A model generated the notes under the pieces. That model saw nothing but the letters and a program-made list of their open reading frames with translations, was not told the origin of the DNA and did no database searches. From positions 63,438-127,437 of the forward strand of contig JAFEBS010000038.1 in NCBI GenBank assembly GCA_018242525.1: DNA of 64,000 nucleotides. The letters are read 5' to 3'. The translations under genes and the position numbers were made by a program. Positions 35,450 to 44,167 of this stretch are shown in pieces (positions within the stretch are counted from its first letter, which is position 1; each line of letters begins with the position of its first letter). The stretch is from Planctomycetota bacterium. GTDB lineage: Bacteria > Planctomycetota > Planctomycetia > Planctomycetales > Planctomycetaceae.

Positions 35450-35786
35450 ATGAAACGCGGAAGATGGTTAATGCCAAGTCTCGCAGTCGTTCTGCTGGCG
35501 ATTGGATGTCAGCCTGTCCAGCAGTCACCGAAGGTGGAAACGTCTCAAGACGCCAGCAGTGCAGGCACGCACGCGACACACAGGTGCCGTGTTGCCAATC
35601 ATGCTCAAAGTGCAATGCCTGGCATGCCACGGTCCGAAAGACCAGATTGCGGATGACGTTCAGGAACAACTGACCCGATTGTATCCCGACGATCAAGCCG
35701 TCGGCTTCAATGAAGGTGACTTGCGCGGCTGGTTCTGGGTGGACGTTTCGCATCCAACAGCCGAGCAAAGGAATTCAGTGGATTGA
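35450..35786 (+). pseudogene. Decayed DUF3365 (Tll0287-like) heme lipoprotein gene
   Basis: An ATG at 35450 opens a lipoprotein signal (MPSLAVVLLAIGCQPVQQ) that reads to about residue 45. A plus-one shift near 35580-35595 then gives VLPIMLKVQCLACHGPKDQI, YPDDQAVGFNEGDLRGWFWV and a stop at 35786. The second part is the C-terminal heme-binding end of DUF3365 proteins (CLACHG is the c-heme motif). About 100 residues normally found between the signal and the heme motif are missing, so this is an internal deletion plus frameshift rather than a simple sequencing error. Its end overlaps the stop of the convergent efflux gene. Confidence 0.75.
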
Positions 35787-37394
35787 TGCCGGGCTCTGCG
35801 GGATTCCCTCCGCGTCAACGCTGTTGATCAGATTTGGCATTCCGTGGCCTTCCGCAATGGATTCCCAGCCACCTCCCATCGCCCGGTACACTTGAATCAG
35901 ATTGAGAGCGATGTTACCCCTCGCAGTCGCCAGTTGGTCCTGCTGGGTTACCAATTGCGCCTGTGTCGTGAAGACACGATTAAAGTCCGTGATTCCACCT
36001 TCAAACTGTTTGACGACCAGTTCGACGGAACGTTCCGCCTGTGATACTCCATCCTCCAGCCGTCGCGCCTGCTGCTGGGCCTGGATGAATTGGACGAGGC
36101 CGTCTTCGACCTCGCGTCCCGCCGTGAGGACCGTTTGCTGGTATTGAAGTGTCGTCGCCTGCAACCGCGCCTCCTGAGTCGCCACGTTGTTGACGATGCG
36201 ACCGTAATTCAAGATATTCCACTGCAACGATGGAATGATGAAGCTGGTGAAGTTTTTCGATGAGAACAGGTCACCCAGGTCATTCGCGGCGTATCCAATA
36301 AAGCCGCTCACTCCCAGACGGGGGTAGAGATCAGATTCAGCAATTCCGATCTGGGCGCACTGGGCAGCGACCTGGCGTTCCGCGCGGCGAATATCGGGGC
36401 GGCGGCATAGCAAGTCGGCCGGAATGCCCACTGCCACTTCCGGTGGAGCAACCGGGATTGACGCAGCCTCGATTTGGGTCGCAAGATCGGTGACTGGCAT
36501 CCCCAGTAAAATGCAAAGTCGATTGCAAGCAAGTCGACGACCGGCCTCAAGTGGAGGAACCAACGATTCCGTCAGGGCGAGATTCGATCTCGCTTGGCAC
36601 TCGTCGAGTTCTGTCCCTGCTCCCTGCTCAATCCGAGCCTCAACCAGTTCCAGCGATTTTTTCTGAATCGCTATATTCTCTTGCGCATATTGTAACCGTT
36701 GCTCAAACGTCCTCATCTGGACGTAATTCGCCGCGACTTCCGACAGGACCATCACAAGGGCTTCTCCGTAGCGCTCCGTGGATGCCTGCAGGTTTGCGTC
36801 CGCTGCCTCGATTGAGCGGCGGTAGCGCCCCCAGAAGTCGATTTCCCAGGATGCGTTGAATCCATCCGCCCAGATATTGAGCGTGTGGGGCAGCGGCAAA
36901 CCGAGATTCGGGCCGAACTGTGCATGCGCCAAGCCGGCGATTGCTGCCTGAGACTGCGGAAACAAGTTGCCGGCTGCGATGTGTCGCTGAGCCCTCGCTT
37001 CAAGAATCCGGGTTCCCGCGGTTTGCAGGTCCAGGTTCTGGCGATACGCCGTGTCGATCAGTCTGTTCAACGTCGGATCGTTGAACAAAGTCCACCAGGC
37101 ACAATCTTCTGCGGGTGCATTTTTGACGCGCGGATCCGCCCGATCGATCCATGCGTCTGAGACCGGAGCCGCAGGCGGAACATGATTGGGCCCCACTTTA
37201 AAGCCGTTCTGCAGCCAATGCTTCAGGCCCGAGCAGCCAGAAGCAGTCAGCAAGAAGACCAGTAGCGTACCGGCCTTAAAGGCCATTGGAAGAAGCGGAC
37301 TCGCTGGCTGCTTCGACCGGCCCGGCTGAAATCGGACACACAAGAATGCGGAATCTGTGCACGGCTCAAATCTGCTCGGATTGAATCCATCCAT
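35775..37394 (-). CDS. Outer membrane efflux lipoprotein (NodT/OprM type)
   Basis: A 539-residue TolC-superfamily duct of the NodT/OprM group. A lipobox LLTASGCSG places the lipidated Cys at about residue 54 if translation begins at 37394, which has a good ribosome site (GAGG); an ATG at 37286 (MAFKAGTLLVFLLTASGC) would give a normal-length lipoprotein signal but has no ribosome site. OEP domains: about 95-290 (WWTLFNDPTLNRLIDTAYRQ, NASWEIDFWGRYRRSIEAAD) and 300-515 (VGIPADLLCRRPDIRRAERQ, YPRLGVSGFIGYAANDLGDL). It probably serves the adaptor-pump pair at 39455-44069, although it is on the opposite strand. Confidence 0.92.
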   Translation of the reverse strand: MDGFNPSRFEPCTDSAFLCVRFQPGRSKQPASPLLPMAFKAGTLLVFLLTASGCSGLKHWLQNGFKVGPNHVPPAAPVSDAWIDRADPRVKNAPAEDCAWWTLFNDPTLNRLIDTAYRQNLDLQTAGTRILEARAQRHIAAGNLFPQSQAAIAGLAHAQFGPNLGLPLPHTLNIWADGFNASWEIDFWGRYRRSIEAADANLQASTERYGEALVMVLSEVAANYVQMRTFEQRLQYAQENIAIQKKSLELVEARIEQGAGTELDECQARSNLALTESLVPPLEAGRRLACNRLCILLGMPVTDLATQIEAASIPVAPPEVAVGIPADLLCRRPDIRRAERQVAAQCAQIGIAESDLYPRLGVSGFIGYAANDLGDLFSSKNFTSFIIPSLQWNILNYGRIVNNVATQEARLQATTLQYQQTVLTAGREVEDGLVQFIQAQQQARRLEDGVSQAERSVELVVKQFEGGITDFNRVFTTQAQLVTQQDQLATARGNIALNLIQVYRAMGGGWESIAEGHGMPNLINSVDAEGIPQSPASIH

Positions 37395-37938
37395 GGAATT
37401 CCTCGTCAACCGAAGTTTATTGCCGCCGACGGTTCCCCAGCGTCAGTTCGCATCCGTTTGATGAAATTGGCGCAGCGTGCTTTGGTCCAATTTGTGCCGC
37501 CTGCGCCAGGAAATCGCGGAACCTTTCAGATTCCAATTCGGCCGTCCGACAAATCCTGCATTAACGGTTTGACGCATCATTCCCAATTTAACGAATGCAA
37601 TGTCGGAGAGGGGCTCTGCGCGGAGTTTGACGTCCCAGCTCATCCCAACTGGACCTGAGCCGGTCCCGCGAATCCAAGCTTCTTGAGGATGTCCTCCATC
37701 AAACACCATTTTGTAAATGACGATTGAATGAGATTCGCTCCCACGACCGCCGTAAACCAAAACCAGTTGGGATTGACCCAATGGCCCAGAGCCGGGCTGA
37801 TGAGGATGAACGTTCCTGCAATCAGACTTCTTTATCCACTCCAGCTGGGAATTCTTGTAACGGATTGACGACTTTTGGCTCAGTATTGGTGATGGGAGTA
37901 AAACGAGATTGGCGAGATTCATCATCAAGGAGATCAAC
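37395..37938. other. Intergenic region before thioredoxin
   Basis: About 540 bases between divergent efflux and thioredoxin genes. A 165-codon minus-strand frame (37443-37940) and a 66-codon plus frame exist but neither has a ribosome site or recognisable motif. Possibly an eroded gene; nothing firm. Confidence 0.4.
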
Positions 37939-38283
37939 ATGAGTACGATTCAACATGTGACTGCAGAGGACTTCGTGGCTGAAGTTGTCGATTCGGCCGT
38001 GCCTGTTCTGGTTGACTTTTATGCCGATTGGTGTGGGCCGTGCCGGATGCTGGGGCCGGTTTTGGAAAGGCTCGCTGGCGAATATCGCGGGCGAGTGAAG
38101 ATCGTGAAGGTGGATGTGGACGCCGAGCCGGCACTCGCCAGCCATTTCCGAGTGCAAAGCATCCCCATGCTGCTCGCTTATCAAGATGGCCGACCGGTGG
38201 ATAGACTTGTCGGTATTGGTTCACCAGGACAACTTCGGCAACTGCTCAACAGTTTGACTGGGGCTACCGTACGGATGGGTTGA
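37939..38283 (+). CDS. trxA: Thioredoxin
   Basis: A 114-residue cytosolic thioredoxin with the redox motif WCGPC (31-35) in VLVDFYADWCGPCRMLGPVL and the cis-Pro segment QSIPMLLAYQDGRPVDRLVG (about 75-94). The start at 37939 has a strong AAGGAG seven bases upstream; an extension to 37909 is not needed. It is unlikely to be the only thioredoxin of the cell; its place between an efflux duct and an ECF sigma gene suggests it belongs to the local stress response. The ECF gene follows after 42 bases. Confidence 0.95.
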   Translation: MSTIQHVTAEDFVAEVVDSAVPVLVDFYADWCGPCRMLGPVLERLAGEYRGRVKIVKVDVDAEPALASHFRVQSIPMLLAYQDGRPVDRLVGIGSPGQLRQLLNSLTGATVRMG

Positions 38284-38325
38284 TTCGCGTTGCCTGCACT
38301 GAGTTTGGAGAGAAAGGATGCCGCC

Positions 38326-38955
38326 ATGGGTGAGACTGCCGCTGATCCAGACCTGCCGCTTGTTACGCAGGCCAGGGCGGGAGATTTTGCGGCGTTCGAG
38401 CAATTGGTGTCGCGTTACGAGCGGCGAATCTTTGCGACGGCCTACAGAATTGTCGGACGTCGAGAAGACGCCGAGGAAGTTGTTCAGGACACTTTTGCAA
38501 GTGTGATCGAGCACCTGCCCCAATTCCGCGAAGAATCGAAGTTTTACACCTGGTTGATGCACATTGCTGTGAATCACGCCTTGAAGCTGCTGCGAAGGAA
38601 TCGTCACGGGACAGATCGAACGATGAACGGGGAGTCGTCCGACAGTTATTCCGATCTGCCTCATCCGCAGTTCATCGCTCCCTGGCACGAGAATCCGTCG
38701 GTCATTGCCGAGAACCATGAGATGCAACGCTTGCTGTCGGATGCACTCGACGAATTGGATGACAAATACCGAACGGTGTTCGTGCTGCGGGATGTGGAAG
38801 AACGGTCAACGTCGGAGGTCGCGGAATTATTGGGAATCAGCGAAGCGAATGTCAAAGTTCGGCTGCTGCGAGCACGGCTACAGTTGCGAGAACGAATTAC
38901 AAGTGCCTTGGGCGACAAATCGCGCCAGGTTGCTGCAGATCATCGTCACGAGTGA
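38326..38955 (+). CDS. ECF-type RNA polymerase sigma factor
   Basis: A 209-residue ECF sigma factor. Region 2 spans about residues 20-90 (FEQLVSRYERRIFATAYRIV, DAEEVVQDTFASVIEHL, YTWLMHIAVNHALKLLRR); a Ser/His-rich linker (about 95-130) is longer than usual; region 4 spans about 138-195 (ALDELDDKYRTVFVLRDVEE, SEVAELLGISEANVKVRLLR). It starts at 38326 (GAGAGAAAGGA upstream), with an upstream TTG at 38290 possible. The zf-HC2 protein 38 bases downstream is its likely anti-sigma factor. Targets are unknown, but the flanking redox and efflux genes are obvious candidates. Confidence 0.95.
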   Translation: MGETAADPDLPLVTQARAGDFAAFEQLVSRYERRIFATAYRIVGRREDAEEVVQDTFASVIEHLPQFREESKFYTWLMHIAVNHALKLLRRNRHGTDRTMNGESSDSYSDLPHPQFIAPWHENPSVIAENHEMQRLLSDALDELDDKYRTVFVLRDVEERSTSEVAELLGISEANVKVRLLRARLQLRERITSALGDKSRQVAADHRHE

Positions 38956-38993
38956 ATTCGTACGGCCAGCCATGGCACAAGGGAGGTGGTTTC

Positions 38994-39254
38994 ATGAAAT
39001 GCGATGAACTGCTCAAGGCACTGAACGAGTACGTGGACGGTCAAATCGATCCGGCGATCTGCGAAGACTTCGCGAATCACCTGGCTGGCTGTAATCCGTG
39101 TCAGGTCGTTGTGGACAACATTCGCAACACCATCGCCCTGTATCGAAGCGGAGAACGTTATGAGATGCCGCCCGAGTTTCATGACAGGCTACGGAAACAA
39201 CTGCGGGAAAAATGGTCGACGGTTTTCGACGGTGAAAGTCAGCAAACCCACTGA
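38994..39254 (+). CDS. Small zf-HC2 anti-sigma factor
   Basis: An 86-residue soluble protein with the zinc-binding anti-sigma motif: Cys3, His29, Cys33 and Cys36 (HLAGCNPCQ), then a helix and a basic C-terminus. There is no membrane helix, so it resembles cytosolic ZAS proteins in which thiol oxidation releases zinc and the sigma factor. GGGAGG at 38981-38986 supports the start at 38994. With the thioredoxin just upstream, a thiol-redox switch is plausible: oxidation frees sigma and thioredoxin resets it (inference). Confidence 0.9.
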   Translation: MKCDELLKALNEYVDGQIDPAICEDFANHLAGCNPCQVVVDNIRNTIALYRSGERYEMPPEFHDRLRKQLREKWSTVFDGESQQTH

Positions 39255-39333
39255 CACGGTCGAATGCAGCATGAATGATCACACATCACGCGGATCAGCT
39301 CTCACCGGAGAGAGACGTTCACAAGTTTGGCAA

Positions 39334-39396
39334 GAGGAGCGATGATGACGAGATCACGCGAGCCGACGATCTGCATCACATGCAGGATCGCTCCTC
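39334..39396 (+). promoter_or_regulatory. Structured leader of the adaptor gene
   Basis: A perfect 10-base inverted repeat (GAGGAGCGAT 39334-39343 and ATCGCTCCTC 39387-39396) encloses an inner hairpin CTGCAT-CAC-ATGCAG (39371-39385). It lies 58 bases before the adaptor ATG. It could attenuate or stabilise the mRNA between the sigma/anti-sigma pair and the efflux genes. Confidence 0.5.
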
Positions 39397-39454
39397 ACTC
39401 TGACGAAAGCAACTGGCTATCCGAGCCGCGATAACACGAAGACGGTACACCACG

Positions 39455-40576
39455 ATGCATCCGAAAGAAACCTTGCGACGTTGGTCGAAATTGCTGAGTC
39501 GCACAGCAGTCGCCCTGATGTTTGTCGTTGGCGTGACCGTCCTGCTTTTATGGCTGGCTGGAACGTTCGTACCCAAAGTTCCGAACGCTGACGCACTGCC
39601 GCACTCACGACATCCTGAAGTTGCCGGCCGCATCGAAACGGTCCGGCTGATTCGCATTCCCCGAGAGGAATCCGCGGTTGGGACGATTCGTGCCGTGCAT
39701 GAGACGACGATCGGATCGAAACTCATGGCGCGCGTGATGGAGGTCAATCTCAAGGCGGGGCAGCATGTGCAGGCCGGGGAAGTGCTCGTGCGACTGGACG
39801 ACGCTGATCTGCGTGCGAAGCTTGAGCAATCGCTAGCGGCGGTCACGGCCGCAGAGGCGGCACATCTGCAAGCGATCAGCGATGAGAAACGGTACGCCGG
39901 CCTGTTGAAGTCAAATGCCGTCAGCCGGCAGGACTACGAGAAGACAGCGACTGCGGTGAAGTCGTCCGAAGCCGAACTTCGTCGCGCCAGGGAAATTGTC
40001 AAAGAAGTGCAGGCAACACTGGATTGGGCCACCGTTCGCTCCCCGATGGCGGGTACCGTGATCGACAAGAAAGTTGACGTTGGAGATCTGGTCAGACCCG
40101 GACAGATGCTCGTCTCGTTGTTCGATCCCAAGCGAATGCAACTTGTCTCCAGCGTGCGTGAGTCGCTGGCGCAGCGGCTTGAAGTGGGGCAGGAAATCGG
40201 GGTCGAAATTGAGGGCCTCGGCAAACACTGTACCGGGACGATCAGCGAAATCGTCCCCGAAGCCCAGGCAGCCAGCAGGGCCTTTCAAGTGAAAGTCACG
40301 GGACCTTGCCCAACGGGGATTTATACGGGCATGTTCGCACGCATGCAGATTCCCCTTGAAGAGGAGGACGTTCTGGTCGTGCCGCGCGTCGCGGTGCGAA
40401 ACGTTGGTCAACTGGAACTCGTGGATGTCGTCGATTCGGGTCACACCAGCCGGCGCGCTGTCCGAACGGGGCGGAGTTTCGACGCGGATGTCGAAGTGCT
40501 GTCTGGATTGCAGGCTGGCGAACAGGTTGCGGTTCCGGTGAAACAGGACAAGCGAAGTGAGGGCAGCCATGAATAA
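39455..40576 (+). CDS. RND efflux periplasmic adaptor (membrane fusion protein)
   Basis: A 373-residue HlyD-type adaptor anchored by one N-terminal membrane helix (about 17-37, RTAVALMFVVGVTVLLLWLA). Seen in order: lipoyl half TTIGSKLMARVMEVNLKAGQ (about 88-107), coiled-coil hairpin (about 120-185), second lipoyl half TVRSPMAGTVIDKKVDVGD (about 193-211), beta-barrel (about 215-300) and C-terminal domain with VVPRVAVRNVG. The last 8 bases overlap the start of the pump gene, which shows translational coupling. Together with the pump and the lipoprotein at 35775-37394 it makes a second tripartite exporter in the window. Confidence 0.93.
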   Translation: MHPKETLRRWSKLLSRTAVALMFVVGVTVLLLWLAGTFVPKVPNADALPHSRHPEVAGRIETVRLIRIPREESAVGTIRAVHETTIGSKLMARVMEVNLKAGQHVQAGEVLVRLDDADLRAKLEQSLAAVTAAEAAHLQAISDEKRYAGLLKSNAVSRQDYEKTATAVKSSEAELRRAREIVKEVQATLDWATVRSPMAGTVIDKKVDVGDLVRPGQMLVSLFDPKRMQLVSSVRESLAQRLEVGQEIGVEIEGLGKHCTGTISEIVPEAQAASRAFQVKVTGPCPTGIYTGMFARMQIPLEEEDVLVVPRVAVRNVGQLELVDVVDSGHTSRRAVRTGRSFDADVEVLSGLQAGEQVAVPVKQDKRSEGSHE

Positions 40577-43500
40577 CAGTCCTCCTCCGGTTCAAGAACA
40601 CCACTTCACGAACAGCATCTTGAAGACGTTCCTGGAATCGAACCTTTCGCTCATTCTGATCCTGCTGGCAACGATCGTCGGCTTCGCGGCCCTTTGGATA
40701 ACTCCCCGGGAGGAAGATCCGCAAATCGTCGTTCCCTTGGCGGACGTTTATGTCAGTTTTCCAGGACACTCCGCGGCGGAAGTGGAGCAACTGGTCACCA
40801 CTCCTCTGGAAAAGATGCTCTATCAGATTGATGGAGTCGAGTACGTCTACTCGATGAGCCGCGAGGGGCAATCGATTATCACTGTTCGCTATTACGTCGG
40901 TGAGGATCGCGAACGAAGCCTGGTCAAACTGTACAAGAAGCTCGACGAGAACCTGGACACTATTCCGTCCGGTGTGACCGGATGGGTGGTCAAACCCGTT
41001 GAGATTGATGATGTTCCGATGGTGACGCTCACGCTGACCAGCGCATCGTCTGATGACATGACGTTGCGTCGTGTGGCGGAAGAACTCGCCCAGCGGCTGT
41101 CGGGCGTCCAGAATGTTTCCAGAGCCTACGTCGTTGGCGGCAGCCCGCGCGTCGTCCAGGTGCTGCTCGACCCCGACGAAATGGCGTCACACCGCGTTTC
41201 ACCACTCGAGATTCAGCGAGCAATTCAGGGAGCCAATGTTTCGCAAACCGCAGGTGATTTCCGAACGGGTGATCGGCTGCTACGTGTCGAGGCCGGCCAA
41301 CCCTTCGAGAATGCCGCTCAGTTGCGTGATCTGGTCGTTGGTGTGTTCGACGGACAATTGGTGTTTTTGAAGGATGTTGCCCGCATCGACGACGGACCGG
41401 AAGAAACGAGCAGCTATGTGCGGCATGGATGGGGGCCGGCTCAGGGGTTCACGAAACACGAGAACTTCCCCGGCACGATTATTGGCGAGTCTGCCCATTC
41501 CGATTCGCGACCGAAGTCAGTCGGAGTTTCGCAATCCGCAGTCACGATTGCGATCGCCAAGAAAAAGGGCTCCAACGCGGTCTGGGTCGCGAATGAGGTC
41601 CTGAGTCAAGCTGAAAAGTTGCGCACCGCAATTGTCCCCGGGGACATGGAACTGGTTCTCACACGGAACTACGGACTCACGGCCGATGAAAAAGTGAACG
41701 AACTCGTCGAAGGCCTGGCTGTCGCCATCCTGATCGTCGTCGCGCTGCTGACCCTTGGACTCGGGTGGCGCGAGGCGTTGATCGTTGCGGTCGCTGTCCC
41801 GGTCGTTTTCGGTCTGACGCTGGCGGTGAACCTGATGCTCGGTTACACGATCAACCGCGTCACGCTGTTCGCGTTGATATTGTCTCTGGGATTGCTGGTT
41901 GACGATCCGATCGTCGACGTGGAAAACATTGCCAGGCACTTTACGCTGCGTAAGAAAGCGACCCGGCGGATTGTTCTGGAGGCCGTGGCCGAAATCCGAC
42001 CGCCTCTGATTACCGCGACACTGGCTGTCATCGTCAGTTTTCTGCCGATGTTCTTCATCACCGGAATGATGGGGCCCTATATGCGTCCCATGGCACTCAA
42101 CGTGCCGGTCACCATGTTGATGTCGATGGTCGTCGCGTTCACCATCACTCCGTGGCTGACGTATCATGCGCTCAAACACAAGTATGCCAGTGGCGGCACT
42201 GAATTCGAATCGCATCACGATCCGCACGATCTCGAAGCCGTGAAACAGTCGCGTTTGTACAAGATATTCTACCCATTGATGGCACCATTACTCCATTCGC
42301 GAATTATCGCGTGGTCCTTCATGCTCGCCATGGGCCTGCTGACATTCGGCGCGATGGGATTGGCCGCCTTGCGCAGCGTCCCGTTGAAGATGCTGCCGTT
42401 TGACAACAAGAACGAGTTACTGCTGGTGCTCGATTTCGACAAGGGTACGACCCTTGAGCGATCTGACGCAGCGATCCGCGAGTTCGAATCTTACCTCGCG
42501 GAAGTACCGGAGATTGCCGACTACACCAGCTATGTCGGACTCGGTTCGCCGATGGATTTCAACGGGCTTGTCCGGCACTACTATCTCCGGAAAGGGGACA
42601 ACGTTGCCGAATTGCGGATCAATTTGGCAGGCAAGAAGAATCGTGCTTCCCAAAGCCACGCCATCGGCCTGAGAATGCGCAACGACCTTCAGAGAATTGC
42701 GGATCGTCATCACGCGAAAATGAAACTCGTGGAGACCCCTCCCGGCCCCCCGGTGATCGCCAGTGTGGTGGCAGAGGTCTATGGACAGCCTGATCATCGA
42801 TACGAGGATCTCCTGCTTTCAGCGGATACCGTGCGGGCTCGCCTGGCAGTGGAGCCCGGCGTGGTGGACGTGGACGATGTGCGCGAAGCAGCCCAAGTCA
42901 AGCTGACGTTTGTCACGGACAAAGAGAAAGCCGCGCTCAACGGGATATCTACAGAGCAGATCGCCAGCACGCTTCGGGCGGTGCTCGACGGCAGTACGGT
43001 CGGCTTAATCCGTAGTGATACGGAACGGAATCCATTGCGCATCGAATTGAGAACCCCGGTCGATCGACGTACGAGCGCCGCCGACCTGGCTCGAGTCCAG
43101 GTGAAAGGCGATAGCGGTCAATTGGTACCGCTGGCGGAGTTGGGAACTTGGGAAAAGGCTCGCGTTGATCAGATGATCTATCACAAGAACCTCCAGAGAG
43201 TGGCCTATGTCTTTGCTGAAACCGCAGGCCGGCCACCAGCAGATGTTGTCGTCGATGTGCTGGCGGATCGGGCGGAAGCGGCAACAATGGCTGTCGATGC
43301 GAAACACATCGGCAATGGCTGGCTGGTTGATGGAGCAGTTCGCCCCGTTGAGGAACGAACATTTCTGTCCAACGGCAGTCGTATCAACTGGGCGGTGCCA
43401 GGCGGCTTCACGGTCGACTTTGCGGGCGAGGGGGAGTGGAAAATCACTCTGGACGTCTTCCGCGATCTTGGATTGGCCTTCGCAGCGGCAATGATTGGAA

Positions 43501-44069
43501 TTTACATCTTGCTTGTCGCGCAAATGGGGTCGTTCACCGTCCCGTTGGTCGTGATGCTCGCCATCCCCTTGACGATCCTGGGGGTGATGCCTGGCTTCTG
43601 GCTACTCAACAATCTGAACGCCCAACATGTCGGCGGATACCTCGATCCCGTTTACTTTACTGCCACTGGCATGATCGGCATGATTGCCCTCTCTGGGATC
43701 GTCACCCGTGACTCGATCATTCTCGTGGATTTCATCCACCTGTCACTCTCCCGAGGTCGCTCGTTGTTTGATGCGATTATGGAGAGTCGAGTGGTCCGGC
43801 TGCGACCAATTCTTTTGACCGCCAGCGCGGCGATGCTGGGCGCATTGCCAATCATCATTGATCCGATTTTCTCCGGTCTTGCCTGGTCTCTGATCTTCGG
43901 ACTGTTTGCTTCGACGCTTTTCACATTGTTCGTCATCCCTGTGGCCTATTGGTTGCTGTATGCGAATACGCCGGGCCACGGGCTGCTGCAGTCGTCAATG
44001 GCACAAGAGGATGCTGCCACGCAGGAAAACGACGCGGCGGAACCCAAAATCCACGTCGGGGCCTCGTGA
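40569..44069 (+). CDS. RND efflux permease, AcrB/MexF-like subgroup
   Basis: A 1166-residue RND pump, longer than the usual 1030-1050. TM1 is about 28-48 (LSLILILLATIVGFAALWIT), porter domains about 50-370 and 640-945, membrane blocks about 380-570 and 970-1120. TM4 reads LSLGLLVDDPIVDVENIARH (about 438-457) with the acidic proton-relay residues, although the usual second Asp context is altered to DDPIVDVEN. Inserts such as HGWGPAQGFTKHENFPG (about 288-304) and a C-terminal charged tail (EDAATQENDAAEPKIHVGAS) explain the extra length. The start at 40569 overlaps the adaptor stop (ATGAATAA). This subgroup is often found with sulfur/redox proteins rather than antibiotic exporters (inference from context; substrate unknown). 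Confidence 0.92.
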   Translation: MNNSPPPVQEHHFTNSILKTFLESNLSLILILLATIVGFAALWITPREEDPQIVVPLADVYVSFPGHSAAEVEQLVTTPLEKMLYQIDGVEYVYSMSREGQSIITVRYYVGEDRERSLVKLYKKLDENLDTIPSGVTGWVVKPVEIDDVPMVTLTLTSASSDDMTLRRVAEELAQRLSGVQNVSRAYVVGGSPRVVQVLLDPDEMASHRVSPLEIQRAIQGANVSQTAGDFRTGDRLLRVEAGQPFENAAQLRDLVVGVFDGQLVFLKDVARIDDGPEETSSYVRHGWGPAQGFTKHENFPGTIIGESAHSDSRPKSVGVSQSAVTIAIAKKKGSNAVWVANEVLSQAEKLRTAIVPGDMELVLTRNYGLTADEKVNELVEGLAVAILIVVALLTLGLGWREALIVAVAVPVVFGLTLAVNLMLGYTINRVTLFALILSLGLLVDDPIVDVENIARHFTLRKKATRRIVLEAVAEIRPPLITATLAVIVSFLPMFFITGMMGPYMRPMALNVPVTMLMSMVVAFTITPWLTYHALKHKYASGGTEFESHHDPHDLEAVKQSRLYKIFYPLMAPLLHSRIIAWSFMLAMGLLTFGAMGLAALRSVPLKMLPFDNKNELLLVLDFDKGTTLERSDAAIREFESYLAEVPEIADYTSYVGLGSPMDFNGLVRHYYLRKGDNVAELRINLAGKKNRASQSHAIGLRMRNDLQRIADRHHAKMKLVETPPGPPVIASVVAEVYGQPDHRYEDLLLSADTVRARLAVEPGVVDVDDVREAAQVKLTFVTDKEKAALNGISTEQIASTLRAVLDGSTVGLIRSDTERNPLRIELRTPVDRRTSAADLARVQVKGDSGQLVPLAELGTWEKARVDQMIYHKNLQRVAYVFAETAGRPPADVVVDVLADRAEAATMAVDAKHIGNGWLVDGAVRPVEERTFLSNGSRINWAVPGGFTVDFAGEGEWKITLDVFRDLGLAFAAAMIGIYILLVAQMGSFTVPLVVMLAIPLTILGVMPGFWLLNNLNAQHVGGYLDPVYFTATGMIGMIALSGIVTRDSIILVDFIHLSLSRGRSLFDAIMESRVVRLRPILLTASAAMLGALPIIIDPIFSGLAWSLIFGLFASTLFTLFVIPVAYWLLYANTPGHGLLQSSMAQEDAATQENDAAEPKIHVGAS

Positions 44070-44167
44070 TTACGCCCAGCTTGTAGTCCCGCATTGCCAA
44101 TTTGACATCCGACGGCCTGATGTCGAATAATGGCGACGGTCTCAATCCGGGCTCCGAGGAATGTATC

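Noticed and set aside
37443..37940. A 165-codon minus-strand frame upstream of thioredoxin
   Set aside because: No ribosome site, atypical composition, and it ends at the thioredoxin start. At most an eroded gene.
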